Shown piece by piece: positions 7,032 through 15,408 of a DNA stretch of 63,072 nucleotides. The DNA comes from CAYNND01 sp964398775 (GTDB lineage: Bacteria; Patescibacteriota; Minisyncoccia; Phycocordibacterales; UBA2100): assembly GCA_964398775.1 (NCBI GenBank), contig CAYNND010000007.1, positions 1 through 63,072 of the forward strand, given 5' to 3'. Numbering within the stretch: the first letter of the stretch is position 1; each line of letters begins with the position of its first letter. A model generated the notes under the pieces. It was not told the DNA's origin. It did not search any database and saw only the letters and a program-made list of their open reading frames with translations. Made by a program: the position numbers and the translations under genes.

Positions 7032-7664
7032 TTAGAGTGCTGGTTTTTCCACAAGAATCCCGTAGTGGTGCGACCCTGCTACAAAATCACCAGTATATGC
7101 AAAACGGGCTTCGTGAATGTGACGTAGCATTTCACCGCGCGGTATGACTTGTTTTTCAGATGGCCCCATCCCATTGAAAGACTCCGACCAATCGATGATG
7201 GCAACTCGTCCGCGTGGCTTTAGGATACGATACACCTCTGTAAGTACAGAGTCTGGTGCATCCACTTGAAAGAGTACATTTGAAATAAATACCATATCCA
7301 CTGAAGCGTCACCAAGTTTTGAACCTTCTGGTTTCTCAACATTTCCCCATATATATGTGATGTTGGTAAAACCCTTTTGGTCGAGTTCGCGCTTTAAGCG
7401 CTGCAGAACGTCCTTCTGTACATCAATTGCATAGACTGTACCAGTCGAGCCGACACCATTTGCAAACAATTTTGTGTATGCGCCTGTACCTGCACCCAAG
7501 TCTACTACCTTTGTCCCCTCTTTTATACCAAGCTGATAGAACACTTTATGAGGGTCACAGAAATCAGTTGCAGCGCGTGCTGCTGTTGCCTTTGCGAATT
7601 GGTCGTGTTGTGCTGCTTTCGGCCTTGCTACTCCGGGAATATCTTTATGCTGGAATGAGTACAT
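7032..7664 (-). CDS. Class I SAM-dependent methyltransferase
   Basis: 210 aa. Rossmann methyltransferase motifs in order: motif I VVDLGAGTGAYTKLFA (around residue 53), acidic strand-2 end VYAIDVQ, motif IV MVFISNVLFQVD, and motif VI YRILKPRGRVAIIDW. Resembles the UbiE/Methyltransf_11/31 group; substrate unknown. TACACT (7671-7676, this strand) ends exactly 6 nt before the ATG, so it is a leaderless gene. Probably cotranscribed with the downstream solute-binding protein gene. Confidence 0.85.
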   Translation of the reverse strand: MYSFQHKDIPGVARPKAAQHDQFAKATAARAATDFCDPHKVFYQLGIKEGTKVVDLGAGTGAYTKLFANGVGSTGTVYAIDVQKDVLQRLKRELDQKGFTNITYIWGNVEKPEGSKLGDASVDMVFISNVLFQVDAPDSVLTEVYRILKPRGRVAIIDWSESFNGMGPSEKQVIPRGEMLRHIHEARFAYTGDFVAGSHHYGILVEKPAL

Positions 7665-7720
7665 AGTACAAGTGTACGTTCAAAAGCGAAAAGCGCAATG
7701 ACTCACTCAACAGGTTGAAA

Positions 7721-10225
7721 CTATTTTTTATCACCACCTTCGACAGTATCAGCGTCAAAAGTTGTAACTGATGCAAGCTTATCTCCTTCACGAAGTTTCA
7801 TAATGCGAACTCCTTGGGTTGCACGTCCAAGTAGTGGAACTTCAGCAAGTGAGCTGCGTATGACTTGTCCTTTTTCAGAAACTGCGACGTATTCACCGAG
7901 GTTCATATCAACCACAGACGCAGAAATGATTTCCTTTGTCTTGTCAGTGATAGCCATTGTCTTTATTCCAGAACCACCGCGTGATTGTGTTTTGTATTCA
8001 TCGAGTTCTGTCTTCTTTCCGTAGCCAGTGCCAGAGACGACAAAGAGCGCAGTATTCTTAGCTTGCTTTTTTATCACGCCGACACCGACAACAGAGTCAC
8101 CCTTATCTAGCTTGATGCCGCGTACACCTGCTGCGTTACGCCCCATCGCACGAACATCTGCTTCTTCGAAGCGGATAGACTGGCCCTGCGCAGTAACAAC
8201 AATCACGTCATCACCCTTTGTGACGAAGTGTGCACCCACCAACTTGTCGCCTGAGTCGAGAGAGATAGCAATAAGTCCATTACGGCGTACATCGTGGAAT
8301 TGAGAAGCTTCGGTTTTCTTCACCGTACCGTCCTTTGTAATCATAAAGAGTGCAAGGTCTTTCTCTTTCTTTACATCTTTCGGCATTGGGAGAACTGAAG
8401 TAACTCGCTCATCCTGACTCAGTGCAATAAAGTTCATAACCGACTTACCTTTTGTAGCACGTTTTCCTTCAGGGATTTCGTACATCTTTATCTGATAAGT
8501 CTTTCCTGAGTCAGTGAAGAAGAGCAGGTCGCTGTGTGCTGTCGTGTTGAGCATGTTGGTCACAACATCCTCTTCCTTTGTATCAAGGTCAATGACACCG
8601 ACACCTCCGCGCTTTTGTACGCGGTATTCATCAGGGTTTGTTCGCTTGATATAACCCCCTTTTGTAAGCACAAGGCAACTCTCTTCATCAGGAACAAGAT
8701 CTTCCATAGAGAAGTTTTGCGCTGCTCGCTTCACGATTTTCGTGCGTCGGTCATCACCATACTTTTCCGTGATGTCACGAAGTTCCTTAACGATAAGTGC
8801 CATGAGCTTTTTTTCACTTGCAAGCAATGCTTTGAGTTCAGCGATAAGTTTCTGGATTTCTGCAAGCTCATCTTCAATCTTCTGTCGTTCGAGGTTTGCA
8901 AGGCGCTGGAGTCGCATTTCAAGGATTGCAGTTGCTTGAATTGCTGAAAACTTAAACTCTTTGATGAGTGCGGCGTGAGCTGTCGGCACATCCTTGCTCT
9001 TCTTTATAAGTTTGATGATTTCATCGATGTGGTCGAGCGCCTTCTTCAATCCAATGAGGATGTGCTCACGCGCTTCAGCTTTTGCGAGGTCAAACTTTGT
9101 ACGCGCTACAACAACATCCTTTCGGTGAGCAATAAACGCCTCAAGCATCCCCTTCAGAGAAAGAGTCTGTGGTACACCATTGAGGATGGATACCATGTTG
9201 TAGTGATACGTTTCCTCAAGCTGTGTATGTTTGTAGAGGAAGTTAAGCACTGACTGTGCGTGCGCGTTTGGCTTGATGTCAATCACCACACGAATATCTT
9301 TTGTAGATTCATCGCGAAGTCCTTTGATACCTTCAAGCTTCTTTTCGTGTACAAGGTCCGCAATCTTCTCAATAAATGTTGCCTTGTTGACGCGATACGG
9401 GAGCGAGGTAACAACAATCTGTGTGATTCCTTTTTTGTCTTCTGTTATTTCCGCTTCACCGCGCACGACGACACCTCCGCGCCCTGTTGCATATGCATGA
9501 GCAATATCTTTTTCATTAAATGCAATGCCGCCCACTGGGAAATCGGGTCCTTTTACGAACTGCAAGAGCTCATCTGTCGTAGCTTTTGGATGCTCAACAA
9601 GATGCTCCACAGCAGCAGTAACCTCTCGAAGGTTGTGCGGTGGAATGTCAGTTGCCATACCGACGGCAATTCCGAGCGTACCATTGAGGAGTAAGTTTGG
9701 AGTTGCAGCTGGCAAAACAACGGGCTCTTGTCGGGTATTTTCATAGTTTGGTCGAAACTGGACTGTGTCTTTATCAATATCAGTAAGGAGTCCTGCTCCA
9801 ATGCGTGACATCTTTGCCTCTGTATAACGTTCTGCCGCTGGTGCGTCACCATCTATAGAACCAAAGTTTCCTTGTCCAATGACAAGCGGATATCGTATTG
9901 CAAAATCTTGTGCCATCTTTACCATCGCATCATATACCGCTACGTTTCCGTGTGGGTGATACTTTCCGAGCACATCTCCCACTACCGCTGCTGACTTACG
10001 CGTCTTTACCGTTGGCTGCAATCCCATTTCATACATCGCATAGAGAATACGACGGTGCACTGGCTTTAAACCATCTCGCACATCAGGAAGTGCACGTGAT
10101 GTAATAACTGACATTGCGTAGTCGAGATACGACTCGCGCATTTCAGTAACAATTTCTCGGGGAATAATTCCAGACAATCGTGGTGCTTGTTCTGGTAGTT
10201 CAGTGGGCTGTTTTCGTGCTGCCAT
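7721..10225 (-). CDS. gyrA: DNA gyrase subunit A
   Basis: 834 aa, normal for GyrA. The breakage-reunion domain holds the catalytic Tyr in AAERYTEAKM (Tyr134); the C-terminal beta-pinwheel carries a GyrA-box-like QKRGGVG and a second QSRGGSG. The quinolone-determining region reads HPHGNVAVYD, so the position equal to E. coli Ser83 is Val (Val95) and Asp82 is Asn (Asn94), while Asp87 is kept (Asp99). It partners with GyrB (not in window) to introduce negative supercoils. It follows the small membrane-protein gene at 10233-10640 by 7 bp and has no own promoter-like hexamer, so the two are probably cotranscribed. Confidence 0.97.
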   Translation of the reverse strand: MAARKQPTELPEQAPRLSGIIPREIVTEMRESYLDYAMSVITSRALPDVRDGLKPVHRRILYAMYEMGLQPTVKTRKSAAVVGDVLGKYHPHGNVAVYDAMVKMAQDFAIRYPLVIGQGNFGSIDGDAPAAERYTEAKMSRIGAGLLTDIDKDTVQFRPNYENTRQEPVVLPAATPNLLLNGTLGIAVGMATDIPPHNLREVTAAVEHLVEHPKATTDELLQFVKGPDFPVGGIAFNEKDIAHAYATGRGGVVVRGEAEITEDKKGITQIVVTSLPYRVNKATFIEKIADLVHEKKLEGIKGLRDESTKDIRVVIDIKPNAHAQSVLNFLYKHTQLEETYHYNMVSILNGVPQTLSLKGMLEAFIAHRKDVVVARTKFDLAKAEAREHILIGLKKALDHIDEIIKLIKKSKDVPTAHAALIKEFKFSAIQATAILEMRLQRLANLERQKIEDELAEIQKLIAELKALLASEKKLMALIVKELRDITEKYGDDRRTKIVKRAAQNFSMEDLVPDEESCLVLTKGGYIKRTNPDEYRVQKRGGVGVIDLDTKEEDVVTNMLNTTAHSDLLFFTDSGKTYQIKMYEIPEGKRATKGKSVMNFIALSQDERVTSVLPMPKDVKKEKDLALFMITKDGTVKKTEASQFHDVRRNGLIAISLDSGDKLVGAHFVTKGDDVIVVTAQGQSIRFEEADVRAMGRNAAGVRGIKLDKGDSVVGVGVIKKQAKNTALFVVSGTGYGKKTELDEYKTQSRGGSGIKTMAITDKTKEIISASVVDMNLGEYVAVSEKGQVIRSSLAEVPLLGRATQGVRIMKLREGDKLASVTTFDADTVEGGDKK

Positions 10226-10232
10226 ACGGCGG

Positions 10233-10640
10233 CTATTCTATCACGGTTGTCGGTGTATCACTACCTTGCACTGTGGTCTCTTCTGGTGGTGTAGTTATCT
10301 CCTGACTTGTAGAGTTTTGCTTTTGCTCTCCTGAAGTATCTGGCCTGTATACTGCGGGTACTGTATCCAAGTCAATATATGTCGGCTCCTGCGTATTTGT
10401 CTCCTGTGGTACTGATAGTGTGTCGAGGACATTTGATGCTTCGTCAATCAATTGCTGAGCTTGCGGTGTAGGAGCTGGTACTGGCGCAGTCTGTACAGTA
10501 CTTAGATTGTAGAGTGCGACCGAAAGCCAAATCACAAATAGTCCACCTGATACAGCACTTGCAATGACAAGTGCGATGGAATGCTTTTCCTGGCTCGTTT
10601 TTTCTTGAGCTTGTTCTATGTACTGCTTGAGTTTGTCCAC
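10233..10640 (-). CDS. Hypothetical single-TM protein upstream of gyrA
   Basis: 135 aa with a GTG start. Cytoplasmic charged N-terminus (about 20 residues), one membrane segment (IALVIASAVSGGLFVIWLSVALYNL region), then a Pro/Thr/Glu-rich, probably disordered tail (PVPAPTPQAQQ ... TSGEQKQNSTSQE). Family not recognised; the layout resembles a membrane-tethered cell-surface linker. TATACT (10647-10652, this strand) ends 6 nt before the GTG, which supports the start and a leaderless mRNA. First gene of an operon with gyrA. Confidence 0.7.
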   Translation of the reverse strand: MDKLKQYIEQAQEKTSQEKHSIALVIASAVSGGLFVIWLSVALYNLSTVQTAPVPAPTPQAQQLIDEASNVLDTLSVPQETNTQEPTYIDLDTVPAVYRPDTSGEQKQNSTSQEITTPPEETTVQGSDTPTTVIE

Positions 10641-10697
10641 AAAAGTAGTATACCCCGCCGCACAGTAGCCGCAATAATGTTTTGCAAAAAAAGTGTA

Positions 10698-11333
10698 CTA
10701 CTGAGGAGTAAGTACTACGACACTACCACTTAAAGTGAGTATGTCTTTTTTCTTTATTGTGTATTTATCCATTTTCTCTGCATCTTCAGCACCAGCTTCT
10801 TTTAAGAATCGCTTGAGTGCGTCCTTCTCACCAATACCATCCCAGTGAATCGGTATGACCACACGCGCTTCAAGTGCGACTGCAAGTTTCTGTGCACCAG
10901 CTGCATCGAGTACCCCATCACCACCTATAGGTACAAAGAGGATATCGACCGAGTCGATTTGGTCGAGGGCATCTGCGTCTATCTTTGGATCAGAAAGTGC
11001 ACCAGCATAGACAATGTTCATGCCTTCAAATTGCAGTGCGTAAACTGTGTTTATCATATCTTCACCTCCGTACTGTGACTTTGTTGGCATTCCAATAGAG
11101 AAAATTCCTCCAACTTCATATTCACCAGGTCCCGCAATCACAAACGGTTGCTTATCGCCACGTCCAAGCTCTGATGCACCATCCATGTCAGGGTGATTAA
11201 TAGAGACGTATACAATGTCACATCCAAAACGTGATGCTTTTATATCAGAATCTTTTGAGGGTGGGTTAAAAGCAATCGTCGTATCCCCAAATGTAATCTT
11301 TATAAACTCTCCGCCGTGATGTGAAATAATCAT
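10698..11333 (-). CDS. MBL-fold (metallo-beta-lactamase superfamily) protein with degenerate metal motif
   Basis: 211 aa. The fold is visible from FIKITFGDTTIAFNPPS, IVYVSINHPDMDG, VIAGPGEYEVGGIFSIG and VVIPIHWDG. The family (UPF0173-like hydrolases) normally has HxHxDH; here the segment reads HPDMDG, keeping the first His and the Asp but losing the second and last His. Metal binding and hydrolysis are therefore uncertain. TATAAT (11341-11346, this strand) lies 7 nt before the ATG, so the mRNA is probably leaderless. Confidence 0.8.
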   Translation of the reverse strand: MIISHHGGEFIKITFGDTTIAFNPPSKDSDIKASRFGCDIVYVSINHPDMDGASELGRGDKQPFVIAGPGEYEVGGIFSIGMPTKSQYGGEDMINTVYALQFEGMNIVYAGALSDPKIDADALDQIDSVDILFVPIGGDGVLDAAGAQKLAVALEARVVIPIHWDGIGEKDALKRFLKEAGAEDAEKMDKYTIKKKDILTLSGSVVVLTPQ

Positions 11334-11360
11334 GGGCTGGATTATACCTTATTTTTTTAA

Positions 11361-11570
11361 ATCGCACGCACTTCCCTCTCTTTTTTTGTATATTTGATAT
11401 ATGTATAGTTTTGTGNNNNNNNNNNNNNNNNNNNNNNNNNNNNNNNNNNNNNNNNNNNNNNNNNNNNNNNNNNNNNNNNNNNNNNNNNNNNNNNNNNNNN
11501 NNNNNNNNNNNNNNNATCGCACGCACTTCCCTCTCTTTTTTTGTATATTTGATATATGTATAGTTTTGTG
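11361..11570. other. Scaffold gap (11416-11515) with 55-bp duplicated flanks
   Basis: Bases 11361-11415 and 11516-11570 are identical over all 55 positions and directly abut the two ends of the N run. This is the footprint of an unmerged overlap (k-mer-sized) between contigs and not a biological repeat. The right copy leads into the promoter of the gene at 11623. Confidence 0.92.
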
Positions 11571-11577
11571 TTATAAT
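11549..11577 (+). promoter_or_regulatory. Promoter TTGATA-N17-TATAAT with TGTG extension, plus leader hairpin
   Basis: TTGATA at 11549-11554 and TATAAT at 11572-11577, with TGTG just before the -10. The predicted RNA begins at or next to a stem-loop, CACCCT/AGGGTG (11585-11590/11597-11602). Confidence 0.8.
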
Positions 11578-11622
11578 CGTAGTGCACCCTAAATCGAGGG
11601 TGAGTTGAATGGAAAGCACATC

Positions 11623-12210
11623 ATGTCACAACATGACGCAGCACCTGCTCCGGCGGTTGAAACACCGGCGGAGAAACCGAAGCCGCACGGGCTCGGCGTA
11701 AAAATTGCAAGAGGTCTGGCGTGGCCCTTCAGGTTCGTCCTGGGGGCTGCGTTTGGGAACGGTCTGCTCGGCTTCACAACCGTGCTGTCCGTTTTCCTTG
11801 CAATCTGGCTCTACTACTTCTTCGGGGTAGCTATCCAGCGTCAAGTTCCTGAGACGGCCCTTTGGGGGTACTACGGTACTCTCGGGCTGTTCACGCACAA
11901 TCGAATCATGCACAACCTGGCATGGTTCGCGTCCATATATGTTCCGCTGTCGGTGATGTCCGCGGCGTTGAACCCCATGGATTTGGACGTAGCAGCAAAG
12001 GGTCGTAGGGTTGGAGGTCCTCTCTTCAACCACGCAACTTCATTGCTGCCGTTGGGCGTAATGGTTTGGGTATTCAGCACGAAGAAGGTCACCCTCGGGA
12101 GTGTCTTCCTCGAATCAGCAGCATTGGCCACGACAATCATCGTGATCGAGATCTGTGTGAGCATAGCGATGTCTCTGATCATCGCGAACTCGCGCAAGAA
12201 GATCGCCTAG
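11623..12210 (+). CDS. Hypothetical multi-pass membrane protein, GC-rich
   Basis: 195 aa from the ATG at 11623; GGAAAG precedes it by 6 nt. N-terminal Pro/Ala-rich tail (residues 1-25), then about four hydrophobic segments (LLGFTTVLSVFLAIWLYYFF, FASIYVPLSVMSAAL, ATSLLPLGVMVWVFS, ALATTIIVIEICVSIAMSL). No family recognised. Codon use is clearly richer in G/C than in gyrA or rpsA next to it. Full sigma70-type promoter, leader hairpin and own terminator make it a self-contained unit like the other small orphan genes of this window. Confidence 0.75.
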   Translation: MSQHDAAPAPAVETPAEKPKPHGLGVKIARGLAWPFRFVLGAAFGNGLLGFTTVLSVFLAIWLYYFFGVAIQRQVPETALWGYYGTLGLFTHNRIMHNLAWFASIYVPLSVMSAALNPMDLDVAAKGRRVGGPLFNHATSLLPLGVMVWVFSTKKVTLGSVFLESAALATTIIVIEICVSIAMSLIIANSRKKIA

Positions 12211-12242
12211 CGAGCTAGGGCGGTTGCTGTTGAACACAACGG

Positions 12243-12281
12243 AGGTGGGTAGTTGCGCAAGCAGCTAGCCACCTATTTTTT
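12243..12281 (+). terminator. Rho-independent terminator
   Basis: Long stem from AGGTGG to CCACCT with inner TAG/CTA and TGC/GCA pairs and loop GCAA, then TATTTTTT. Ends the 11623-12210 unit. Confidence 0.85.
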
Positions 12282-12347
12282 GACTTCCCTACCCTTTTCC
12301 TGTATATTTCCGGCGTTCTTTATCACCTTCGTGTGTACGACTAACCC

Positions 12348-12373
12348 TTGCACTTGCTCGCATAGAAGTGCAA
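12348..12373 (+). promoter_or_regulatory. Inverted repeat in the rpsA leader
   Basis: Perfect 8-bp inverted repeat TTGCACTT/AAGTGCAA with a 10-nt loop, ending 29 nt before the rpsA ATG. S1 operons are often autoregulated through leader RNA; whether this one is used that way is inference. It could equally be a protein-binding site. Confidence 0.4.
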
Positions 12374-12402
12374 CACCGTACATTCGTTAAGAACAATTTT
12401 AT

Positions 12403-13539
12403 ATGGCAAAAAAGAAAGTTGCTGTATCTGAGTCAGTCCTCAAAGCAAAAGAGGAATCACTCAAGAACAGCCCAATGTTCAGTCTCATACAGAGTACCCC
12501 AATCGCTCCGAAGGTTGGAGACGCTGTAGAGGGTCCTGTTGTTAACATCGACCACGGACGTATCTATATTGATATCCAGCCGTTTGGTACTGCGGTCATT
12601 TATGGACGTGAGTATCTTTCAGCGCGTGATGTACTGAAGAACGTTCATATCGGCGATACAATCTCTGCAAAGGTTATTGAAGTAGAAAACCCTGAGGGTT
12701 ACATCGAAGTATCACTTCGTGAAGCTCGTCAGGCACTTATCTGGTCAGAAGCAGATGCTGCACTTCAGAAAAAGACACTCCTCGAACTTCCAGTCAAGGA
12801 AGCAAACAAGGGTGGTCTTATCATGGAGTGGCAAGGTATCCAGGGCTTCCTCCCTGCTTCACAGCTCGGCTCACAACACTACCCACGTGTTCCAGATGGA
12901 GATAAGGAGAAAATCTTTGTTGAACTCAAGAAACTCATCGGTGAGAAGCTTCAGGTCATCATCATCACAGCGGATCCAAAGGAAGGTAAACTTATCTTCT
13001 CTGAGAAGCACGAATCTTCACACAATGCACAGCACACAGCTGACGTGAAGAGTAAGGCAGATTCATTCACTGTTGGTGACGAAATCACTGGTGACGTTAC
13101 TGGTGCTACAGACTTCGGTATCTTCGTATCTATCAAGGAAGGACTCGAGGGTCTCGTGCACATTTCTGAAATGGACTGGGGTCTCGTTGAAAATCCTAAG
13201 GAGATGTACCGCATCGGCGAGAAAGTTCGCGTGAAGGTCATCGACGTAAAAGATGGAAAAGTTTCACTTTCTATCAAGGCACTCAAGGAAAACCCTTGGA
13301 TTGGTGCAGCGAAGAAGTACAAGAAAGGCGACAGCGTCAACGCAGTTATCATCAAGTACAACCAGTACGGTGCACTCGCATCTATTGAGGAAGGTGTCGC
13401 TGGTCTCGTACACTTCTCTGAGTACAAGACTATTGCTGACCTCCGCACAGCGCTCAAACTTGGTAGTTCGTACACATTTGCAATTACCCTTTTTGAGCCA
13501 GAGAGTCGCAAGATGACACTCTCTGCAGTAAAGAAGTAA
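12403..13539 (+). CDS. rpsA: 30S ribosomal protein S1 (four S1 domains)
   Basis: 378 aa. Four OB-fold S1 repeats: about residues 35-105 (GDAVEGPVVNIDHGRIYIDI), 120-205 (EWQGIQGFLPASQLG), 220-290 (GDEITGDVTGATDFGIFVSI ... GLVHISEMDWG) and 305-375 (GDSVNAVIIKYNQYGALASI ... GLVHFSEY). Binds mRNA on the small subunit; known to help start translation on structured leaders. Shorter than the six-domain S1 of proteobacteria, like S1 of many Gram-positive bacteria. Codon use is strongly biased, as expected for a highly expressed gene. Own terminator follows. Confidence 0.93.
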   Translation: MAKKKVAVSESVLKAKEESLKNSPMFSLIQSTPIAPKVGDAVEGPVVNIDHGRIYIDIQPFGTAVIYGREYLSARDVLKNVHIGDTISAKVIEVENPEGYIEVSLREARQALIWSEADAALQKKTLLELPVKEANKGGLIMEWQGIQGFLPASQLGSQHYPRVPDGDKEKIFVELKKLIGEKLQVIIITADPKEGKLIFSEKHESSHNAQHTADVKSKADSFTVGDEITGDVTGATDFGIFVSIKEGLEGLVHISEMDWGLVENPKEMYRIGEKVRVKVIDVKDGKVSLSIKALKENPWIGAAKKYKKGDSVNAVIIKYNQYGALASIEEGVAGLVHFSEYKTIADLRTALKLGSSYTFAITLFEPESRKMTLSAVKK

Positions 13540-13553
13540 GAGCATATCAAAAC

Positions 13554-13579
13554 AAAAAAGCCCTCTCCGGGGCTTTTTT
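13554..13579 (+). terminator. Rho-independent terminator of rpsA
   Basis: AAAAAAGCCC/GGGCTTTTTT around loop TCTCCG; A-run and T-run on the two sides. Confidence 0.9.
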
Positions 13580-13594
13580 GTTGCAGTTTGTTGT

Positions 13595-13622
13595 TTGACT
13601 TTGCATATATTTGTGGTATAAT
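13595..13622 (+). promoter_or_regulatory. Promoter TTGACT-N16-TATAAT with TGTGG extension, plus leader hairpin
   Basis: TTGACT at 13595-13600 and TATAAT at 13617-13622. The predicted RNA starts at a hairpin GTCGTGC/GCACGAC located directly after the start site, followed by SD GGAAGGGGAAG. Confidence 0.85.
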
Positions 13623-13666
13623 TCCACTGTCGTGCGCTTGGCACGACGTTTGGAAGGGGAAGTCCC

Positions 13667-13912
13667 GTGCAACAATGGGATTATTCGGTGCTTGACTTGA
13701 ACCAAAACGAGGCGACACGGTCTGGGTACCCCTCAGATCATGCTCGCATCTCTCAGTACGGTGATGCCGGCTGGGAACTCGTCGCGGTTGACTCGAAGGT
13801 GTTGTACTTTAAGCGCCCTCGTCAAGCAAAGCCTGCAGTGCAAGCTGCAGCGCCTGGTAGCACACCGAGCCAGGCCTCCCTCCCACAAGGGGCCGCGGTG
13901 AAGCAAAAGTAA
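13667..13912 (+). CDS. DUF4177-like small protein
   Basis: 81 aa, GTG start with a strong purine-rich SD 5-10 nt upstream. The first 50 residues match the DUF4177 pattern: QQWDYSVLDL, then an ISQYGDAGWELVAVD strand and LYFKRP. The last 30 residues are Ala/Gln/Pro-rich and likely disordered. Family role unknown. Codon use is GC-rich compared with rpsA and tyrA around it. Member of the self-contained small-gene class (own promoter, 5' hairpin, SD, terminator). Confidence 0.75.
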   Translation: MQQWDYSVLDLNQNEATRSGYPSDHARISQYGDAGWELVAVDSKVLYFKRPRQAKPAVQAAAPGSTPSQASLPQGAAVKQK

Positions 13913-13927
13913 GCTTCTCGTGACCCA

Positions 13928-13966
13928 AGGGTCGTCGCATTTCGGTGCGGCGACCTGTCTTTTTTT
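13928..13966 (+). terminator. Rho-independent terminator
   Basis: Ten-bp stem GGTCGTCGCA/TGCGGCGACC (one G-T pair) with loop TTTCGG, then TGTC and seven T. Faces the convergent tyrA end. Confidence 0.88.
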
Positions 13967-13976
13967 CAAGAAAAAT

Positions 13977-14696
13977 TTACTCGACAAGTTGCTTTTCAAG
14001 CTTTTGCAAAGTACTTAAGAATGACGTTCGTACATGTTCTGCATCAGGGTTTTCGTTTTCAATAGTTTTAAACAATTCCCACGAGTCAGACCCGACAAGT
14101 CGCACAAGCTCAATAAGCTGTTTGTATGACTGTGTAGCGAGTGGCGAATCTGCTATCTCCATCTCAGCGAGTGCTCGCCCGATAAAGTGCGTCAGTCCTT
14201 GGACATATGCCATAGCTTTGTCATGCTCCTCAGGAGTTACTTCTATAACTGAGAGTTGCAATATTTCTTGAAGGAATCTACGCATCTCTGAGTAGTACTC
14301 ATCTCGTACCGAGACATTAGTAAGCACTATCGGCAATCCTGCAATACCATCTTTCCCTGACTGCGGTCCGAAGATGGGATGTGTGCCCAGTATCTGATGC
14401 TTGGGAAAATACTTTTTCAGCAAATTAAGAGGAGGTACTTTTACTGAAGTCACGTCGACAATTACTGAAGTACTCGGAATGAGTTGTTGCGTCTCAATGC
14501 AAAGCGACTCGAATGCATTCATTGGAATTGCAAATATCACTACATCAGCTGCACACACATCAGCAAGTTGTGCCAACTGTGCACCCTCATACACCACTAC
14601 ATCACTTCTACTATAGATGAGCACATCTGCATGTGATACAAGATGCTTCGTCATGAACGCACCGAACTGGCCATATCCAAGTATTCCTACTTTCAT
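13977..14696 (-). CDS. tyrA: Prephenate/arogenate dehydrogenase-like protein
   Basis: 239 aa. Rossmann NAD(P) site at the N-terminus (GILGYGQFGAFM), then DVTSVKVPP and the diagnostic GTHPIFGPQSG, followed by EHDKAMAYVQGLTHFIGRAL, the helical domain His/Gln region of TyrA. Slightly shorter than typical TyrA (about 280 aa). It would make hydroxyphenylpyruvate (or tyrosine from arogenate), but no other aromatic-pathway gene is in the window, so its role may differ. It overlaps pth by 4 nt (ATGA type), so the two are coupled. Confidence 0.82.
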   Translation of the reverse strand: MKVGILGYGQFGAFMTKHLVSHADVLIYSRSDVVVYEGAQLAQLADVCAADVVIFAIPMNAFESLCIETQQLIPSTSVIVDVTSVKVPPLNLLKKYFPKHQILGTHPIFGPQSGKDGIAGLPIVLTNVSVRDEYYSEMRRFLQEILQLSVIEVTPEEHDKAMAYVQGLTHFIGRALAEMEIADSPLATQSYKQLIELVRLVGSDSWELFKTIENENPDAEHVRTSFLSTLQKLEKQLVE

Positions 14697-15295
14697 ATAA
14701 CTCTCCCGTTATATAGCGTCATTGCTTTCTCTCGTGATTCAAGGATTATTACATCAAGCGCTTCAGCAACTTTCTTATATACCTTCTTCATGTCTGCATA
14801 TGCCTCATCTTTGAAAGGCTTGAGTATGTAGTTGATTACTTTTTCTTCTCCTTTCACCTTCTTTGCATCTCCTTTTTTTGATTCTGGTGAGACACCGATA
14901 CGCACACGTACAAAGGCCTCTGTCTTCCATGCGCGCTTCAGTGATTCAACTCCTTTATGTCCACCACTGCCGCGATTGAAACCTATTTTTATCGTTCCGA
15001 GCGGCAAATCAAGGTCATCATGTATTACTATTGAGCGCTCGATGTCTTTTGCAGTTTTTGCGAAATATGCACCCGCAACACCTGACTTGTTCATAAAGGT
15101 GTCAGGGAGAATACACGTAACGCTGTGCGTCTTCAGCGTGCACTTTGCTACAAGAGATTGTGCTTTTGACTGCGATGCAAATACTGCATCATGTTTTTTT
15201 ATTGCAAAATACTCAACTGCTTCCCTGCCAACGTTGTGTGGAGAGCATTCGTATTCACTTCCTGGGTTTCCTAATCCAATTATATTCCATTTCAT
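14693..15295 (-). CDS. pth: Peptidyl-tRNA hydrolase
   Basis: 200 aa. Signature GLGNPGSEYECSPHNVG with the catalytic His20-equivalent in HNVG, LPDTFMNKSG, HDDLDLPLG and GFNRGSGGHKGVESL. Releases peptides from tRNA after drop-off. An extension around KKGDAKKVKGEEK is more Lys-rich than usual. Cotranscribed with the downstream tyrA gene. Confidence 0.95.
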   Translation of the reverse strand: MKWNIIGLGNPGSEYECSPHNVGREAVEYFAIKKHDAVFASQSKAQSLVAKCTLKTHSVTCILPDTFMNKSGVAGAYFAKTAKDIERSIVIHDDLDLPLGTIKIGFNRGSGGHKGVESLKRAWKTEAFVRVRIGVSPESKKGDAKKVKGEEKVINYILKPFKDEAYADMKKVYKKVAEALDVIILESREKAMTLYNGRVI

Positions 15296-15408
15296 ATCAG
15301 CAGCGTACCTGCAAAAAAATATTTTGCAAAATACTTTTTTTATTCTGAAAAAGTATCGCTCATCTTTTATAACTTCCTGTCAATGTGCATCAGGTGTATA
15401 CTTCTCGA

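Noticed and set aside
11361..11570. 55-bp direct repeat
   Set aside because: The copies abut the N run exactly; explained by contig overlap and not by biology.
12951..13718. 255-codon open frame antisense to rpsA
   Set aside because: It covers the rpsA terminator, the next promoter and most of rpsA; shadow of biased codon use.
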